Below, in pieces: positions 33,152 through 46,213 of a stretch of DNA of 64,000 nucleotides. The stretch lies in assembly GCF_037975245.1 (NCBI RefSeq), contig NC_092573.1, forward strand, positions 12,190,501 through 12,254,500. The letters run 5' to 3'. The translations under genes and the position numbers were made by a program. The notes under the pieces are model-generated. The model worked only from the letters and a program-made list of their open reading frames with translations, was not told where the DNA came from and made no database searches. The first letter of the stretch is position 1, and every line of letters starts with the position of its first letter. The DNA comes from Apostichopus japonicus (lineage: Eukaryota > Echinodermata > Holothuroidea > Aspidochirotida > Stichopodidae).

Positions 33152-33461
33152 CAGGCGCGTATAGCGAGGAATTTGCCAAGGGAGGGGCGAACCTGTAGGC
33201 AAATTATCAGAGCCGTAGATTCGGCATTGGAAACTATCTAAGCGTAGCGCCACCATAAGCTGGCGCGAAGCGTAAAAGAAAATTTTGGCCGAAAATGCCT
33301 CCCAGATCGCTGGAAATGGCACTTCCCAGGCCTTGCAATTAGTTGCATCTAAGCATTTTCTATTTTGAAATTAATCGCGATATCATGAAAACGTACAGAA
33401 GAAAATGCTCAAGGGGGGGGGGCGGTCGCCACTTCGCCCCCCCCCCTTGGCTACGCGCCTG
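33152..33461 (+). mobile_element. Nonautonomous hAT element in lectin 1 intron 2
   Basis: A 310-bp element with inverted ends CAGGCGCGTA / TACGCGCCTG and an exact 8-bp duplication GTATACAA (33144-33151 and 33462-33469). It carries the shared core (CTATCTAAGCGTAGCGCCAC ... GGCGCGAAGCG) 80 bp from its left end, and G/C runs near the right end. It has no transposase. Confidence 0.92.
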
Positions 33462-33469
33462 GTATACAA

Positions 33470-35152
33470 CAATAGTTACTAGCACAATATTGCCCTTTAT
33501 GCAGTATTAATATGCTACATATGCCTCAGGATGCACCGTTTTATTATTACTATGTTTATTCTGGAAGAAGACCCTCACACCTTTCATCCGCCCCTGATAT
33601 TAGTTATTCATGCTAAAGTTTTCAGAACTATAGTTTGGTGCAACCCTCATAGACTATTGGACGAGCATAAAGGTATCGAGGATAGGAACACGAAAAGTAC
33701 TTTCATTTATAATCATTAGTGGTTCTAAGACGATAAAATTAGGGCTATTAGGTTGACTTTTTAATGAATTTAAACAATATAAAATTTTCCCGAATAACTA
33801 TATTTAACGTATATTCAATGCGGAGAGTATACATTCTTAGCTGAAAATTTGTTTTATCGAACATTGTATTGGAACTCCTAGTTCACTTTATGAAAACAAT
33901 GGTTGTATCCAGAACTTTTATGTATTACTTAACAACGATCATATCATATTGCGAAGTAAAATTTCCTCAGTGATAAGCATATACGTGAACGGTGAATACT
34001 CAACAGATTTTAATGTATATTAGTACTGTATATAATATTATAAAATATAATAATCTTAGAGGAAAGGTATGACTTATCGTGTGTGTTCCCGAGGTATGCT
34101 TTTGAACATTCTGCTTTTATAAAGTTGATTAATATCAAACACATATTTGTGTACAATTTCACACAAAAATGGGAAACTATCCTCAATAGATAACTACAAC
34201 CAACCGTTAAATCGACACTTGTATCCGCAAGGGAACTTATAGAAGGTGTTTGTTGCCGTCAAAACAATTTCGTACCGAATTAAAATTAATTTTGCACTAT
34301 TTTAGTAAACTATCAAATTCTTGCAAAAAGAAAAAAAAAACAATCGTAAATAATCCACTATATATGACGACATCGACACGGTAGAGTCAAGGTACAAGCA
34401 AGGTAAAGCCAATGTAGAGCCAAGGTAGAGCCAAGGTAGAGGATACCCGGCTCATTCACGGGACTGTTATACGAACTGGAAATATTCGACTGCAGCAAAA
34501 GGTTGGACCCTCGCAACATCGCCTGCAGGCCACCCCCCCCCCCCCCCCCCACACACACACTCAAATCTCTATATACGTCTTGTACACTTCCGGTATCCGC
34601 AAAAGCTGAATGTGACCTGACCCGAAAATATATGTTACGTGATATTATGTAATGACTTTGTTAGTTTGTTCAACTAAACGGAGAGAACGATATGCTGAAA
34701 ATAGCTTACAGTCATATAAAACATATACAGCGGCAACGAAAATGTTCTTTAAATAATTTCTCAGTGGAGGTGGATTTATTCCCCACATTGAAATTCACTT
34801 GCATAATTGTTATTTCAGTTTCGCTTTAGCAGTATCTAAGCATGAGTAGAGTATATATGTTACATTTCCTTTTTTTTCTCTTTCCAAAGATGTATTGAGT
34901 TTTCGCTCTTTCGAATATAGTGTTACTATAGAACAAATCATTGTAAAGGTAAGTACATGTACTATGCACTGATTGTACACCAAGACCACTGTGTGCAGCT
35001 TCGAGAAATATTAATTTTAAATTATTAAAAAAAGCCTTCGTCACAAGTTCTTTCTTTGCTAAGATAGACTCTTAGAGAGAGACATAGAGGTGGAGAAACG
35101 GGGGGGGGGATTGGGGGGGTGAGAAGATAGAAAGAGAATGATCATTACTTAC
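33470..35152. other. Lectin 1 intron 2 remainder
   Basis: Mostly AT-rich, with no other exon recognised. It holds a short tandem of GTAGAGCCAAG units (~34378-34441) and a C17 run followed by (AC)n at ~34533-34560. Near 33525 the words ATGCCTCAGGATGCACC resemble ATGCCTCAAAATGCAC at 48395 in lectin 2 intron 2. Confidence 0.55.
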
Positions 35153-35318
35153 ATCATGGGGAATTGCATCTCGGTGTGTCGACCAATGATCATGGATAAA
35201 GTCTTGGTCAAGTTTAGAGTGAATCGACGCCAGATGGGCTATTCCCTGACCGTTCGGTGCTCCTATGAACTTACAGAAATTCTCAGCTTCACTCCATGTC
35301 TTCTTAAAGGAAAAGTAA
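35153..35318 (-). CDS. C-type lectin 1, exon 2
   Basis: The acceptor is TTTCTTTCAAG and the donor GTAAGT, with phase 2 in and phase 0 out. It encodes YFSFKKTWSEAENFCKF, the first helix with the conserved Cys. Next comes IAHLASIHSKLDQDFIHDHW, the LASIHS segment typical of C-type lectin domains that leads into helix 2, and the exon ends DAIPHD. The reading frame joins exon 1 at CY-R and exon 3 at D-V without interruption. Confidence 0.9.
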
Positions 35319-36247
35319 CTTGAAAGAAACAACAAAGGAAAAAAGAGATTTTAGATTTCATGAATTATCATTTGTTTCTTCCGTCAATGCTGAAAATTCC
35401 CGATTCAGGGTTCTTTAGGGTTTGTTTTTGTTTGTATTTGTCGCTATTGTTTACCACTATAGCTCAGTATGGTATGGGATGATAATATTACAAGGACCTC
35501 GACAACAGTTTTGAGATGAGAGAGAGGTGAAACAACACCAATCGTCAGTAGTATAGAAAGTGTCCCTTATAATGCTGGCAACATATCCACAATAAGAAGC
35601 ATTGTCTTTTGTCTGTTAGCAATCACCCCCCCCCCCCACCCCGATGCCACGTCCAACATAAGAAACATAACGATTGTATTGGCGTTCAGAAAATGTTTGC
35701 CTAAATACAAAGAAATTCTAATACTACCGAAAAGGTTTCTACCTATATGATGGGCCATGTTCGAAGGCATATAATTAGCATTTCCTTTGTCTGTTAATTG
35801 GTTCAAACTGCTGTCAGTCGTTCGTTAAAATATCAAATACAGGTACGTCGCGCTTGTCCAACTTTAACAATTTTAAAAGCGAATCTAGAACACTGACTGG
35901 GAAATTGTAAACAAATTTGTATAGTACACAAAATGTCAATAATAAGTTCTAGTCACAAGCTGATTTATAATTAGATATTAATTTATGCAATATTTCGACA
36001 ACTCGATTACATATGTTGACGTTACTTATTTAATTTTGGACAAGGAAGACATAAAGAACATTAACGGATAACGCAACTACAATGTATAGTTTATTATGGC
36101 TCTTATTGACGTTACTGAAACGTTTCTATGTGAAGACAACTCATTGGTCTTGGTACCTGATAATATACAAAAGGTTACTGAAAGAGAGCAAAACCATAAT
36201 AATAATAAAAATCTCTTGTAATATTTTAAAATGAAAAAAGGAGTTAC

Positions 36248-36363
36248 CGATAGCATGACCCATCGTAGTAAGTCCAGTAAGTTGGACATCTTATCGTCGC
36301 ATGGTGTCCCTCTACTAGGACATACCCCAGAATTGCGAAAACTGTCACAAAGAGAAATTTCAT
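36248..36363 (-). CDS. C-type lectin 1, exon 1 (signal peptide and domain start)
   Basis: ATG at 36363 opens MKFLFVTVFAILGYVLVEG, a clear signal peptide. It is followed by HHATIRCPTYWTYYDGSCYR, the canonical N-terminal C-P-x-x-W...C-Y start of a C-type lectin domain. The donor is CG/GTAACT, phase 2. The product should be secreted and consist of the signal peptide and a single lectin domain. In echinoderms such short lectins are abundant, for example in body-fluid defence; this role is inferred from the family, not shown here. Confidence 0.9.
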
Positions 36364-36467
36364 GTTGCAACCTGCGTATCTTGCTCGTTGTCAGCGACAG
36401 TGATTAACTATGAACTGAGCCTCTGCGGGTCTAGTGCAAGCTTGCCCGTATGACAAAATGGAAGAGT

Positions 36468-36476
36468 CTATTTATC
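36468..36476 (-). promoter_or_regulatory. TATA-like box upstream of lectin 1
   Basis: GATAAATAG on the minus strand, ~105 nt upstream of the lectin 1 ATG. Initiation ~30 nt downstream would give a leader of about 75 nt. Confidence 0.35.
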
Positions 36477-36479
36477 TAG

Positions 36480-38134
36480 AGGGTGAAAATGGTTAATATG
36501 CTATTATATAGAGCCTAAGCCAATTACAGGGGAGTACGGCAAATGTATTTCTAGAAATGTAAATTCATGAAAAGAAAATGAGTATTAAACCTAACTATGA
36601 TGACAGTATGGTGCGGCGGACTGGCCGGTCGGGCATGCAGGGCCCACCGGGGCACAGAGCAATAGGGGATTCATTCGTCCCCGTAGCCTACTCAATCAAA
36701 AACGATGGGAGCGCATGCGTACAAGTTCGTTAAAATATTTTGGATTGTTGCACATGTATAACGATCTCCAAATTTTGCCAGGTGAAGAAGATCGAGCAAT
36801 ACCAATGTCATTGGTTGAGGGAGGCACCTCACCGACCGACAGTCGAACCTGGATGGCACCACTAATCCGACATGAACCATGTTCCTTTCCCAGTTTCCGT
36901 ACTGCACTAAATTTGATCATGTGACCATAAAAGGAAATATGCAGTAGGTTTAGTAAGGTATCGTTGAGTTTCACAAGATGCATGTACTGTAGTGATATCA
37001 TAAGGTAGTAGGTTATTCTACTTATGCAAAAGGGTGAACAAAATAATGTGATAACTATAGATACTTTTCTATAAATGTTTGTTTTATCACAACTGAACAT
37101 GATAGTCAAGGCCCATTTTTGCTACAAAATTACCCTTTTTCCATATGAGTAATTAAAAATACCCTTTTAATATTTAAAATGTGACATATTGGTGCGGTGT
37201 TGTGAAGTTGTAGTGAGATTGTGTTGACGTACAAACAACTCCCTGGGTACAATCCAAGGGAATATATGACTTTATAAAACGCAACCAACTAATCTAAATC
37301 TTCTCAACATTACGTTTTCCTTCAGAGGTATACATATGTATTTACAGCGCTATACGTAACGGAGATGTTAGCCAAACTATTCTCCAGAGGATTTCCACTT
37401 TCAAAATTTAAAGTGCAACGAGGACCAACTTGTGAGAAAGATTTTAAGTAACGATTTAGTTTGCCCCTCAAATCAAAGAAACACGTTCCACTTCCTCTCA
37501 AAGTTTGATACGTGGTTTGAAATCATTTGACTCCCTTTGTTGAGCAAATCACCCCCGAACTAGCAGCCCATGTATGTGGATTGTATACCTAACAACATAA
37601 ACAAACAAAGTTCCAAAGACTAACGCAAAATCAATTTGGATTGTCACCTACATTTTCACTTTCTTTTTCGAAAACGTTCGGACAAGAAACACGTTTTCTT
37701 TTACTCAGCATCGTACAATTTAGACATTAGGTTATTTGGGGGTTTTTTTCTAGAAAGTTTGCGTTATTTCAACATCCTATATGACATCAGACGTCGACAT
37801 ATATATGAAACAGAATTGACAACTTTCTGCCTCTCAGGTAGACGCGTATTTGGGACAACAATTATGACCTTTAGCGAGAATTTCTTTCGGCGAGAATTGC
37901 AACGAGGTGCTCGACAGCTCGAGAATGTGTTTGTTGCCTTTAAAATGGGAGAGAGGAGATAATCCCAGACCGCAGAAAGCCTGGTATATATCATCTGGAC
38001 TGAGTGAGTACTGGTATCGAAGTTAGTGGATACATGTCCTAAATGTAGACTTAATGTGGATTATATCGGTTTATTAAAAACGTTTTGAAATAAAGTTATA
38101 TCATAATCGTACAACGTTTTTAAAGCTTAGATTA
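36480..38134. other. Intergenic, no gene recognised
   Basis: Frames at 36696-37109 (minus) and 37636-37962 (plus, 108 codons) have no recognisable motif. CTGGCCGGTCGGGCATGCAG near 36620 resembles the start of a hAT-type repeat, but no matching end was found. Confidence 0.4.
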
Positions 38135-38142
38135 TCACAGAC

Positions 38143-38930
38143 CATGGGCGTCAACAGGTGGGGGACGGGGGGGACATGTCCCCCCCACTTTCAAAAGTGG
38201 AGGGGATATCATATCATTTGTCCCCCCCACTTTTCAGAGCGGTTATTAAAAAAATCACATGCATATGCGCGATTTTCTATCACAATTGCTGAGCTGATTC
38301 AAGTAGAATCTAACTTAAGAATCATTATCAATAAATTGCACTGGAAATTAGAACAGTGCTTGGCCCTTTATCCCCCTTCCTCCGATATTCACCCTCCCCG
38401 CTTCGTCCGAGACCTCTGATAAAAGTTTGTGCGATGTTTGAACGATGTTTTAGAGTGTTTTGTGGAAGCACCCCTTCTCGCCAGAAATGGAATTCCCCTT
38501 GCCCTACACTGTGAATCAGAGAAAACGACGCATTTCAACTTGAAAACAAGTCGAAGACCCCACCAGGAAGGTAATATCATATATTTTAGGCCCTACAGAC
38601 AGTATTCTGCCTGTATGCAGGGTATTATATGATACCAAACTACCGAAAATATTTCGTTTGAGATGGACGCTGTGTAATTCGTTTCCCTTGGTGTCAGAAC
38701 GGCATCTTTCTACCAGTACTTTCTGTCGGAATTTAGTTTTGTGAGACAAAATTTCTCCTCACAGATCTGGTTCTGATGTAACTAAAAACGACTCAGGAAG
38801 GCCGTCTCCTGCGATCTAGGGGGTCTTATGTACCCAAAATTTTCTGGTACGCTACGCGCCAACCAATGGTGGCGCTCCGCTTAGATAGTATAGTGTCCCC
38901 CCCACTTTCTGAAACCTGCTGACGCCCATG
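38143..38930 (-). mobile_element. Nonautonomous hAT element, CATGGGCGTCA family
   Basis: A 788-bp element with inverted ends CATGGGCGTCAACAGGT / ACCTGCTGACGCCCATG and an exact 8-bp duplication TCACAGAC (38135-38142 and 38931-38938). The shared core lies in reverse orientation, ~40 bp from the right end (38832-38892). No transposase frame is recognised. Confidence 0.92.
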
Positions 38931-39499
38931 TCACAGACACGGTTGAGAACACCACGTACGGAAACAACTACCATCAGTTGTGCAGGCAACCAGAGCCTTT
39001 TCAGGATTCACAAAGTAGAGGGACTGGGGTGGGGGTGGGGGTAGGGAAGAAGGAAAGTATATAGAATATCCAGTTGAAGAAATGTTTGTTTTCCGTGACA
39101 AACTAATTATATAGAATACAGACTAAATAGTACCCTGTTGATCGTTTCAAATTGTCTTGAAGGTAAACTAACACTTCAATGGATATACTTGATATCCAAT
39201 ACCTTAAAACAATGAAAAATAATCTAGCAAATGGAGTCAAGTTTAACTCCGTATTGTTACGACATTTTGATTGACATCTGAATTAGAAAGATTATATTTC
39301 TCATACCACTATATCAAATAGCCCGTGCAAATGGTATTATTTACAAAACCAAGTATTTTCTCTCTATTTTTTTTATTCATAATGCTTTATTTAATGCTTT
39401 AATTCATCCCCGTCTTAATTTATAGCTTATAACTATGGAGAAACGTTCACAAGACTCATTTAAATAATCTGCATCTCTGACAAAAGAGATTATCAGAAA

Positions 39500-40050
39500 T
39501 ATCCACAGTGTTCAATATTATACCCATAGTGCACCTCTGTTTAAGGACTCCAACATCTTGCATATATTCGACCTTAACAGTTATCAACTTGGGATTTTTA
39601 TGTATATATCTTATAATGGACTACTACAACTTTCATAATTATAATAGGAAACTCTTTCAAAAAGCTGAATTCACATCACTTCACTCAAGGACAAGCTTAA
39701 ACCAAATGTAAATCCCAGTCGTGGTTTTTTATTCTCTGGAATTCCCTTCCAAACAATTTAAAAGATATTAAATCCGTGTGTCATCTTTTTTTCCGAAAGG
39801 AACCAGACTAGAAAAGCTTATGCTTATTTTGGTTCCTTACCAATCACTCTCTCCCTCTCTGTAGTTTGAAATTTATACTAGAGCCCAAATCACTTGCTAT
39901 ACTATGTTAAAGATCGGTAAACTTATTAAATAATGTATTATAATTTATGGTTAATAAAGAATTCCGTATACAAATGATTTTCTGTATTAACGGATATGGG
40001 TATAGAAATTAACTTGAAACTTGAACTTAAAACTTGAACCTTGAAACTCT
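39500..40050 (+). mobile_element. 5'-truncated LINE, 3' end only
   Basis: In shifting frames the plus strand encodes the C-terminal tail of a LINE reverse transcriptase: SAPLFKDSNILHIFDLNSYQ, then ~70 codons later WNSLPNNLKDIKSVCHLF. A short 3' UTR follows, ending in a degenerate (CTTGAA)n tail at 40010-40048. Frameshifts and missing 5' parts show a dead copy. It differs from the LINE at 2119-6068. Confidence 0.75.
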
Positions 40051-41049
40051 AGTGTCTATGTCATTTCCGCCCGCAAAGACGCTTTCATTATTTGTAATCA
40101 AAACCTTCCTTCACAGGGAATACAATTATAAGTTTGTAACTTCAAGCTGCTTATGATGAGCGACCCCAGTGCCAGACGGAAAGGGGAAAAACGGAGGTGT
40201 AAGGTGCCAGATCCTATTGGCATTATGGCGTCGTAGACTTTCAAAATGAGCTCCCAGACATGAATTATAAACTGAACAAGATATATCTTAGCTGTTTGAG
40301 GGTGGGAGGGGGAGGGGTGGGGTGGGAGGTGGGCCGTTCTTTACAATGGTAGCTTTCATATCAACCAAAGATAATGGTTGCGTCGGTGGCTACTTTAATT
40401 ACCGTACTTTTCATCCAGTATACAGAAGAAGAAAAATGTGCGTCTTTATATTGAAGCACGAGTAATGTTTGTCATTTTCTCACATTGGTTATATAGTTAG
40501 TTTTGTTTTCTTTGATCATTTTGTCTATAGACTTGTCAGGCTACATTGAAGTGTATGCGTGCGTGCGCGTGTATTTGTGTGTTTCCAGTTGATTAGTTTG
40601 GATGCTGCACTGTGAGAAGGTGCTAAAGGTCATAGTTGTTGTCCCAAATACGCATCTACACAGTCAGAAAATGGTCACCGATGTTCAAATTACAACAAAC
40701 ATATACACTACCACTCTCAAATTATCGTTATCTTCATAGTGACATTTCATTAATATAATTATATAATGCCATAATATTGCAAGACATTCCTTTTTTTTTG
40801 TGACTGAATTTCATTTTTGCGCTTTGCTCAACTTTTTACTTGTATATGCAACAGGCAACAATTCACCCAAATCTTCTGGCAACAATATTGCGCCAATTCC
40901 TGTTTCTGAAGCGAAACTTCTCAAAATAAATTCGCTTTCAAGTTTTGGTAATCGAAGTATTGGCTACTGGTACAATTTTGATTTTAGAGTCTGACATTAC
41001 CTATACTGACTTGCTTTCTATGCGTTCTATCGCGTTTGGTTTACCTCTT
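40051..41049. other. Intergenic, no gene recognised
   Basis: A G-rich run lies at ~40300-40330 and a short (GT)n at ~40555-40582. A 64-codon plus-strand frame at 40800 has no motif. Confidence 0.4.
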
Positions 41050-41900
41050 TTAGTGCAATCCGTAAGTGGGGCATGCAACGGCCCGGGCTACTAAATTAGT
41101 TATAAATCGTCTATATACAACCAGCTATAGTCCAGAAATGACCTCAATTGGGGTTTCGTCTTCGATCAATTCGTTATTTTAATTGCTTCTATCTTGTCGG
41201 TTTTTGGCTGGCCCTTACCGACAATATGTCATAAAACTTCGATCTCATCGCGACCAAATGTAGCATTGGATGGCCGTGCTGTAAAGTGTGCGGTTCAGGC
41301 TTAATCTACTTAATGTATTACTCAAACACTTTCGAATTTTCTTCCCGTGTGAGTGTATGAAACAATATTATTATTAATATAAGTATGTACTCCGCTTAGA
41401 CCTCTCAATACTTTTCTCATGATTCTACTGGAAGTCCGACTGCCGCGTTAACTATACCAAACGGCATGGTTTCAAACTGATTTTGACCGTTGCTATGAGT
41501 TACAAAAGCGATATACAATCTTTTGGATTCCTCTTCCATATGAATCTGTCAAAACCCTTTACTAAAACGTCTACTTTTGAAAAATAGTAATATTAAGATA
41601 TTTGAGATTTTTTTGGGTGTTCATCCGGAATAGGTTCTGCTGTCTTCTACTGTTAGTTGATTGAGCTTCCGCATATCTACACAGTTTCTTAACATGCCAA
41701 CCGGCTTGAGGAGCGCTAACAATAATGGACATACACAGGCCTACTCACTATTCCTTATAGTTATGACTCCCCATGCTTTATTATGCTCTCAATATCTTTC
41801 TCAACTGCTTCCCGTATAGTACAATGTGAAATTAAGGTACAGTTTACATCGAAGAGGAGTTTGATCAATCAGTTTTGTCTCGTGCTTTCCTAAATTTGTT
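41050..41900 (-). pseudogene. Decayed Ty3/gypsy reverse-transcriptase region
   Basis: Read on the minus strand, in the expected order but across frames, are these gypsy signatures: KHETKLIDQTPLR (~41870), REAVEKDIESIIKHG (~41800), RNCVDMRKLNQLTVEDS (~41670), YIAFVTHSNGQNQFETMPFG then IVNA (~41500), and DKIEAI with LRSFL (~41200-41150). The order and spacing match RT plus the connection to RNase H. Many stops and indels and the loss of the YVDD-type box show an old fossil. No LTRs, integrase or gag were found. Confidence 0.78.
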
Positions 41901-42131
41901 CTACCCAGAAAACATCGGTTAAAATTAGTTTTTGTATTTACCCTTCACATTCTCGTAACGTGTCTCTTCGGGTTGTTTTCAAGTTTAACACTAATATTGC
42001 ACATCTCCACGTTTTATTTCTGTTCTAATCAAGGCAAAATGTCCGTTTCATCCTCAGTAGCCTCGTCCTCATTAACATTCTCTATTACTATACAACCACC
42101 ACTACTTTCATTCCTCTTGTTGTCTTCGATA

Positions 42132-42450
42132 TTAAAGCTGAAGACTCGCGCACAAAGAAGCTTCTGATGCCGGTAATCTGACCTAGTTTCGAATGAGGTG
42201 TAACAAAAGTGTTAGACACCACCAACGATCCCAGAAAGTACACACACAGCTTGCTACCGTCGGTAATTAGAAACTAGTGTACAGTCAAAACATGCAGCTA
42301 CGGTCAATACCCACAACACAGTGTACATAGCAGCGATGGCCATCTCGGGTCTAGATAAAATATAACTAGGTATCACGTTTCATTAATGTCTGCATTTTGT
42401 AGCGACAAGAAAAAAACGGAAAGTTAACCGTTTTTTCAGACCAGCACGCT
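42132..42450 (+). mobile_element. MITE-like element, GAAGACTCGCC family, truncated copy 3
   Basis: Starts TTAAAGCTGAAGACTCGC and follows copy 2 through the GTCTGCATTTTGTAGCGACA and GGAAAGTTAAC blocks, then diverges before the right terminal repeat. It is therefore 3'-truncated. It begins ~230 bp beyond the gypsy fossil. Confidence 0.75.
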
Positions 42451-43029
42451 GAATTACCGACCTCCACAATCTGCCTGAGTGACTTTTCCGACCGGCACTT
42501 ATTTTCGATAGGAACTCCAAAAAACAGCTCCATAGCCGGAGGGTCGAACGTACAGAAACAATCTGTTTGAGACTAGGGGAAATCCAGTTCATAACTGTTC
42601 AAAATATCCAACACATCACAGTGTCATACTTAGTAAAAATTACCAGAGTTCCGCATTCCAGACCAATGACTGTTTCCGTTTCCAACTCCCGATCGTACTT
42701 TTGATAGTTTCATTTATATCTATTTTTATCGCGCGAGACACAGGCACTATCCAGCTAGCTAGTACACATACGGCCGTTAACCTTCGAAGCGGGTGAATTT
42801 ACATCATATTGCATTAGGCACGACCAGCGCACTCCGCCTCGTAGTGACTATACGTGACGGCTACACGAACTAGTCAGCCATGTGCACGGTGCATTGCTAT
42901 TGCTTTTTAGTATACTTAATAGGCACCACCGGCTGGTCTGTACTCTGGTACTCCAGATATTTGTCCTAACTTTTTTCATTAATTATGAAAAATTCCAGAC
43001 ATGAGATCTCATTTCAAAGCTGTCTATAT
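42451..43029. other. Spacer, no gene recognised
   Basis: Nothing supportable was seen. Confidence 0.4.
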
Positions 43030-43440
<411 letters not shown>

Positions 43441-43929
43441 AAGATCCCATTTATGTTCAGTACGAAATACTGTGATTAGTTATGATTGTATTCCCACAGT
43501 ACCATTTTTAAAGGAATGAACCATCCATTTCAACACCATATATCTGTTTATGATCTACTAAGCCTGCAAGAAAAATTACCTAAGTATTATATTTCTGATT
43601 TATTGTTTGAAGCGAAAAGGACAAAGAAAAGTTTCGATTAAATTGTTATGCGGCTCTCAACCTCTCTTTAATCGTTATTTTGATGATCTATTGTTTGATC
43701 TATTCTTAATTTTCCACGTTACAGTAATACCGAAACTTGATATTTTCCTTTTGTATGTGAATAAGTCGTTAAAGGTTTTAAGTAACCATATAACTTGATC
43801 ATGGTATCACAATTGGATAAAGTTACATCTGATGATCCATTTTACCATGAATATTTTGAGTGCCTCCACCAACGGAGAAATTATGGATAATGAACTGTAC
43901 GAACTACAGTACGTCTTTAATAGCCATTT

Positions 43930-43984
43930 GTATAAATATATATATGTATATATATACATATACATATATATTTATATATATATA

Positions 43985-44036
<52 letters not shown>

Positions 44037-44037
44037 C

Positions 44038-44078
<41 letters not shown>

Positions 44079-44154
44079 CTATATACTATATAAATATATA
44101 TATGTACACTATAATACATGTATACATATATACATATACATGTATATGTACACT

Positions 44155-44185
<31 letters not shown>

Positions 44186-44186
44186 C
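43930..44186. repeat. (TA)n microsatellite, second array
   Basis: TA tracts interrupted by TATATTTATATA, including the second copy of the 88-bp block. The array ends at the palindrome beginning 44187. Confidence 0.93.
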
Positions 44187-44222
44187 ATATTCTAGGCAAT
44201 ACATTTGTATTGCCTAGAATAT
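44187..44222. repeat. Perfect 36-bp palindrome
   Basis: ATATTCTAGGCAATACA, a TT centre, then its exact inverted copy: a 17-bp perfect stem with a 2-base loop at the edge of the TA array. Confidence 0.95.
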
Positions 44223-46088
44223 CGAACTTGTAAATAATAACATGCAATACTGCAGTTTCCTCGACCAATTGACTGAGGGGCTTCACTAAGTGAGGCTGGT
44301 AGTATTCCCTTCCACAAAAATGATTTTACTTCGGGTTAGGGCCAATGTTGTCGAATCAATCTTGCAGTTGTATTGAAAAAATATCGACGTTCGTCGGGAA
44401 ATAGTTGTGGGGAATATGCCAATGTGATGTTAAGCTATATTAATCATGGGTTTTATTGATTTATCAAATAAAGTCTTAAAGGTGTCTGAATTATGTCTAC
44501 AAAGCATATCAGCAGTTAAGACGGGTTAATTAATTCCCTGAAAGAAATGTCAGTTACCATGAAATAGGCCAATTTAGTAAATGCAAAGATCATTTGATAA
44601 TAGTTCTCTTCGTTTTTTTATATATATTATATTGGACATCGTTCGCAGACGTCTGCTTCACGTAAGGGTGCGATTGAACAGCTGTTCAATACCTATAGGT
44701 AAGAGTTGGAGGGGGTGGGGGAGGAAGCTCTAAAAGAGTCAGGGCAAAAAAATTGGCATGATTTAGAATTTTGTCCCAGAGGATTTGCAGATGCTGTATT
44801 GGACAATAAAAGGACATTTGACTTCAAAATTGCCGAATTTCACGGTTTTATCTCACAAAGTTGACTTTTTTTCCACTCTAAATTCAACGGATTATGAGGT
44901 TTACAAAAGTAAAACAATTAGCCATTTGATTGGCTGACACCTTTTTGGTTCTAATATGTATTCAGCTTAATGATCCATCAATGCTGTGGATTGCATTTCT
45001 GGCGAAGTTGCTGAAACACCCCTCCGTGCCCCCCCCCACCCCCTCGGCCCAACTTTAAAGAGATCTTTAGATCTTTTAAATTTGGATTCTTGTAAGAAGG
45101 CTAATTAAGATTAAATTAGGTTTAGTTTCGTTAATTTAACCGACTAATAGGTATGCTAAAAGAAGTTTACTGCTTCTTTGTGTTTATGTTTATTTTATTT
45201 GATGGTTTCTCTATTTAGATATCTTCGTTATTCATATACAACTGTAGTATACCTTAGGCCTATAAACACAAATCTAAATGAATCACCATGATTTTTCTAA
45301 CTTTATGGCAAACATTACTAATGTACTCACTATATCGTTTACTAAGGCTTCTTGGATGAACGCCTAACAGGTGTTAAGATATAAACTCATGCATTTTATT
45401 TATTTCTTTATCTAATAATGTCCATTCAAAATATGACAGCGGTCAAAAGACGGGTTTAAGTGAATGTCCCGGGAAGGTGATTGTGATAGAATATGAAGCT
45501 CTTTGGATTGCCCTCTTGTTCTTAAATGCTTCAACAGGACCTTTTATGCCAAAATTGAGATGTTCATCCTCAAAATTCGAGGCCATATGTTAAAAAATTC
45601 AATGTTTAAACTCTAAAATATCGCGTTTTAACTCGAAACTTCCTGGTGTTATTTGCATCTCTAAACTTTGATATTTCATTTTTAACATTCTATTTATTTG
45701 TTTCTTGCCGAAATTTGTGACCTTCTTGACAAACTATGGACTAAAGATCGATATGGAGTCGTATAAGCGCCATTATATCGTAACGAAATATAAACTTGTC
45801 AATGTGAAGGAAATATACTGTTACGCCGTCGTACGAAATGCATGAGAAATAGACCTACCATTTTTCGTCTATTTCTTGCATTCATTAATTCTATCGACTA
45901 ATTTCGATTTGTGTTCTTGTGTATACTATGTGGTAAAATTCCTTTTCAGAGGAACAGGGCAATGTCGTTGTAGAATTCACCTTCAAAGGAAAACTGAAGG
46001 ATACCGTACACTTTCTTTTTACACTTCTATGATCGTAATATTCAAATTCATGACTTAAAATCATGAACATGAAAAGACTCCAAGACTA
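44223..46088. other. Intergenic, no gene recognised
   Basis: AT-rich, with G-rich (44708-44725) and C-rich (45020-45045) runs but no gene or complete repeat. Confidence 0.45.

Positions 46089-46213
<125 letters not shown>

Noticed and set aside
36600-36680. hAT-like left end near CTGGCCGGTCGGGCATGCAG
   Set aside because: No right end or target duplication could be located.
37636-37962. 108-codon plus-strand frame
   Set aside because: No motif, no signal peptide, no flanking splice logic, and composition like the surrounding DNA.
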